Below are positions 5,511 through 5,856 of a stretch of 5,856 nucleotides of DNA, in pieces. The stretch is taken from the NCBI GenBank assembly GCA_946611445.1, contig CAMODP010000116.1, forward strand, positions 1 to 5,856, read 5' to 3'. Origin of the DNA: an uncultured Eubacterium sp. (GTDB lineage: Bacteria; Bacillota; Clostridia; Lachnospirales; Lachnospiraceae). The number at the start of each line of letters is the position of its first letter. Positions within the stretch are counted from its first letter, which is position 1. The position numbers were made by a program, and so were the translations under genes. Below the pieces are notes generated by a model. That model ran no database searches, was not told the DNA's origin, and worked only from the letters and a program-made list of their open reading frames with translations.

Positions 5511-5856
5511 TTACTCCCGGATGAGGCCCTCCAGCGTTCTGAACAGTGCCTCCGGCTCCACAGGCTTGGACAGATGCGCGTTCAGTCCTGCCTGCATGCT
5601 GCGCTGCACATCCTCGTCAAATGCGTTGGCTGTCAGGGCAATGATCGGTATGGTTTTCGCGTCAGCCCTGTCCATAGACCGGATGCATCGAGTCGCCTCG
5701 AGACCGTCCATCTCAGGCATGCGCATATCCATCAGGATGGCGTCATAATATCCGGGCGCATGACCGGCAAACATCTCGACGGCAATCCGGCCATTCTCGG
5801 CATGCTCTGCCTCGATTTCCCGCATGGAGAGCAACATCATCATGATCTCCGCGTTG
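5511..5856 (-). CDS. C-terminal receiver domain of a response regulator or hybrid sensor histidine kinase (5' end outside window)
   Basis: Read on the minus strand, the frame is open from the window edge to the TAA at 5511-5513, giving 115 residues. It begins inside a CheY-like receiver domain: NAEIMMMLLS corresponds to helix 1, just after the acidic-pair strand that lies beyond the edge. The phosphate-accepting Asp is in DAILMDMRMPEMDG (codon 5727-5729). The conserved Thr is in IIALTANAF and the conserved Lys in HLSKPVEPEAL. The protein ends right after the last receiver helix, with no DNA-binding output domain. Family knowledge says this arrangement is usual for hybrid sensor kinases with a C-terminal receiver, and the wording is typical of clostridial ones. 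An internal ATG at 5843 is not the start. It is convergent with cbiC, and nothing visible ties it to B12 synthesis. Confidence 0.9.
   Translation of the reverse strand, partial: NAEIMMMLLSMREIEAEHAENGRIAVEMFAGHAPGYYDAILMDMRMPEMDGLEATRCIRSMDRADAKTIPIIALTANAFDEDVQRSMQAGLNAHLSKPVEPEALFRTLEGLIRE

Overview
The window carries part of a cobalamin (vitamin B12) biosynthesis cluster on the + strand, followed by the tail of a convergent signalling gene on the - strand. The cobalt-early (cbi) style set (CbiA, CbiB, CbiP, CbiC) with a separate threonine-phosphate decarboxylase, the strong AGGAGG-type ribosome sites, and the receiver-domain wording (PGYYDAILMDMRMPEMDG, ALTANAFDEDV) suggest an anaerobic clostridial Firmicute, perhaps Lachnospiraceae-like, with a fairly GC-rich genome. 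The taxon is an inference from style, not a match.

Layout: 1-783, C-terminal part of cbiA (5' end outside the window); 819-1802, cbiB; 1803-1955, a gap with small palindromes; 1956-2984, cobD (L-threonine-O-3-phosphate decarboxylase); 2985-3226, a 242-base gap whose centre (3005-3171) folds into a long, unusually well-paired structure; 3227-4744, cbiP; 4741-4772, a strong hairpin starting on the cbiP stop; 4802-5455, cbiC; 5466-5503, a strong hairpin between convergent genes; 5511-5856 (-), the C-terminal receiver domain of a probable hybrid sensor kinase that runs off the window.

The B12 genes fit together. CbiC makes cobyrinate (methyl migration on cobalt-precorrin-8). CbiA amidates side chains a and c. 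CbiP amidates b, d, e and g to give adenosylcobyric acid. CobD makes aminopropanol phosphate from threonine phosphate, and CbiB attaches that linker to cobyric acid. The cobD-cbiB adjacency therefore joins the maker of the linker to its user.

The most interesting item is the structured element between cobD and cbiP. Its two arms (3005-3037 and 3138-3171) pair at about 27 of 33 positions and enclose a second strong hairpin (3064-3104). I see no cobalamin-riboswitch core in it and cannot assign it to a known RNA class. It may be an unrecognised cis-regulatory RNA of the B12 cluster or a palindromic mobile-type intergenic element.
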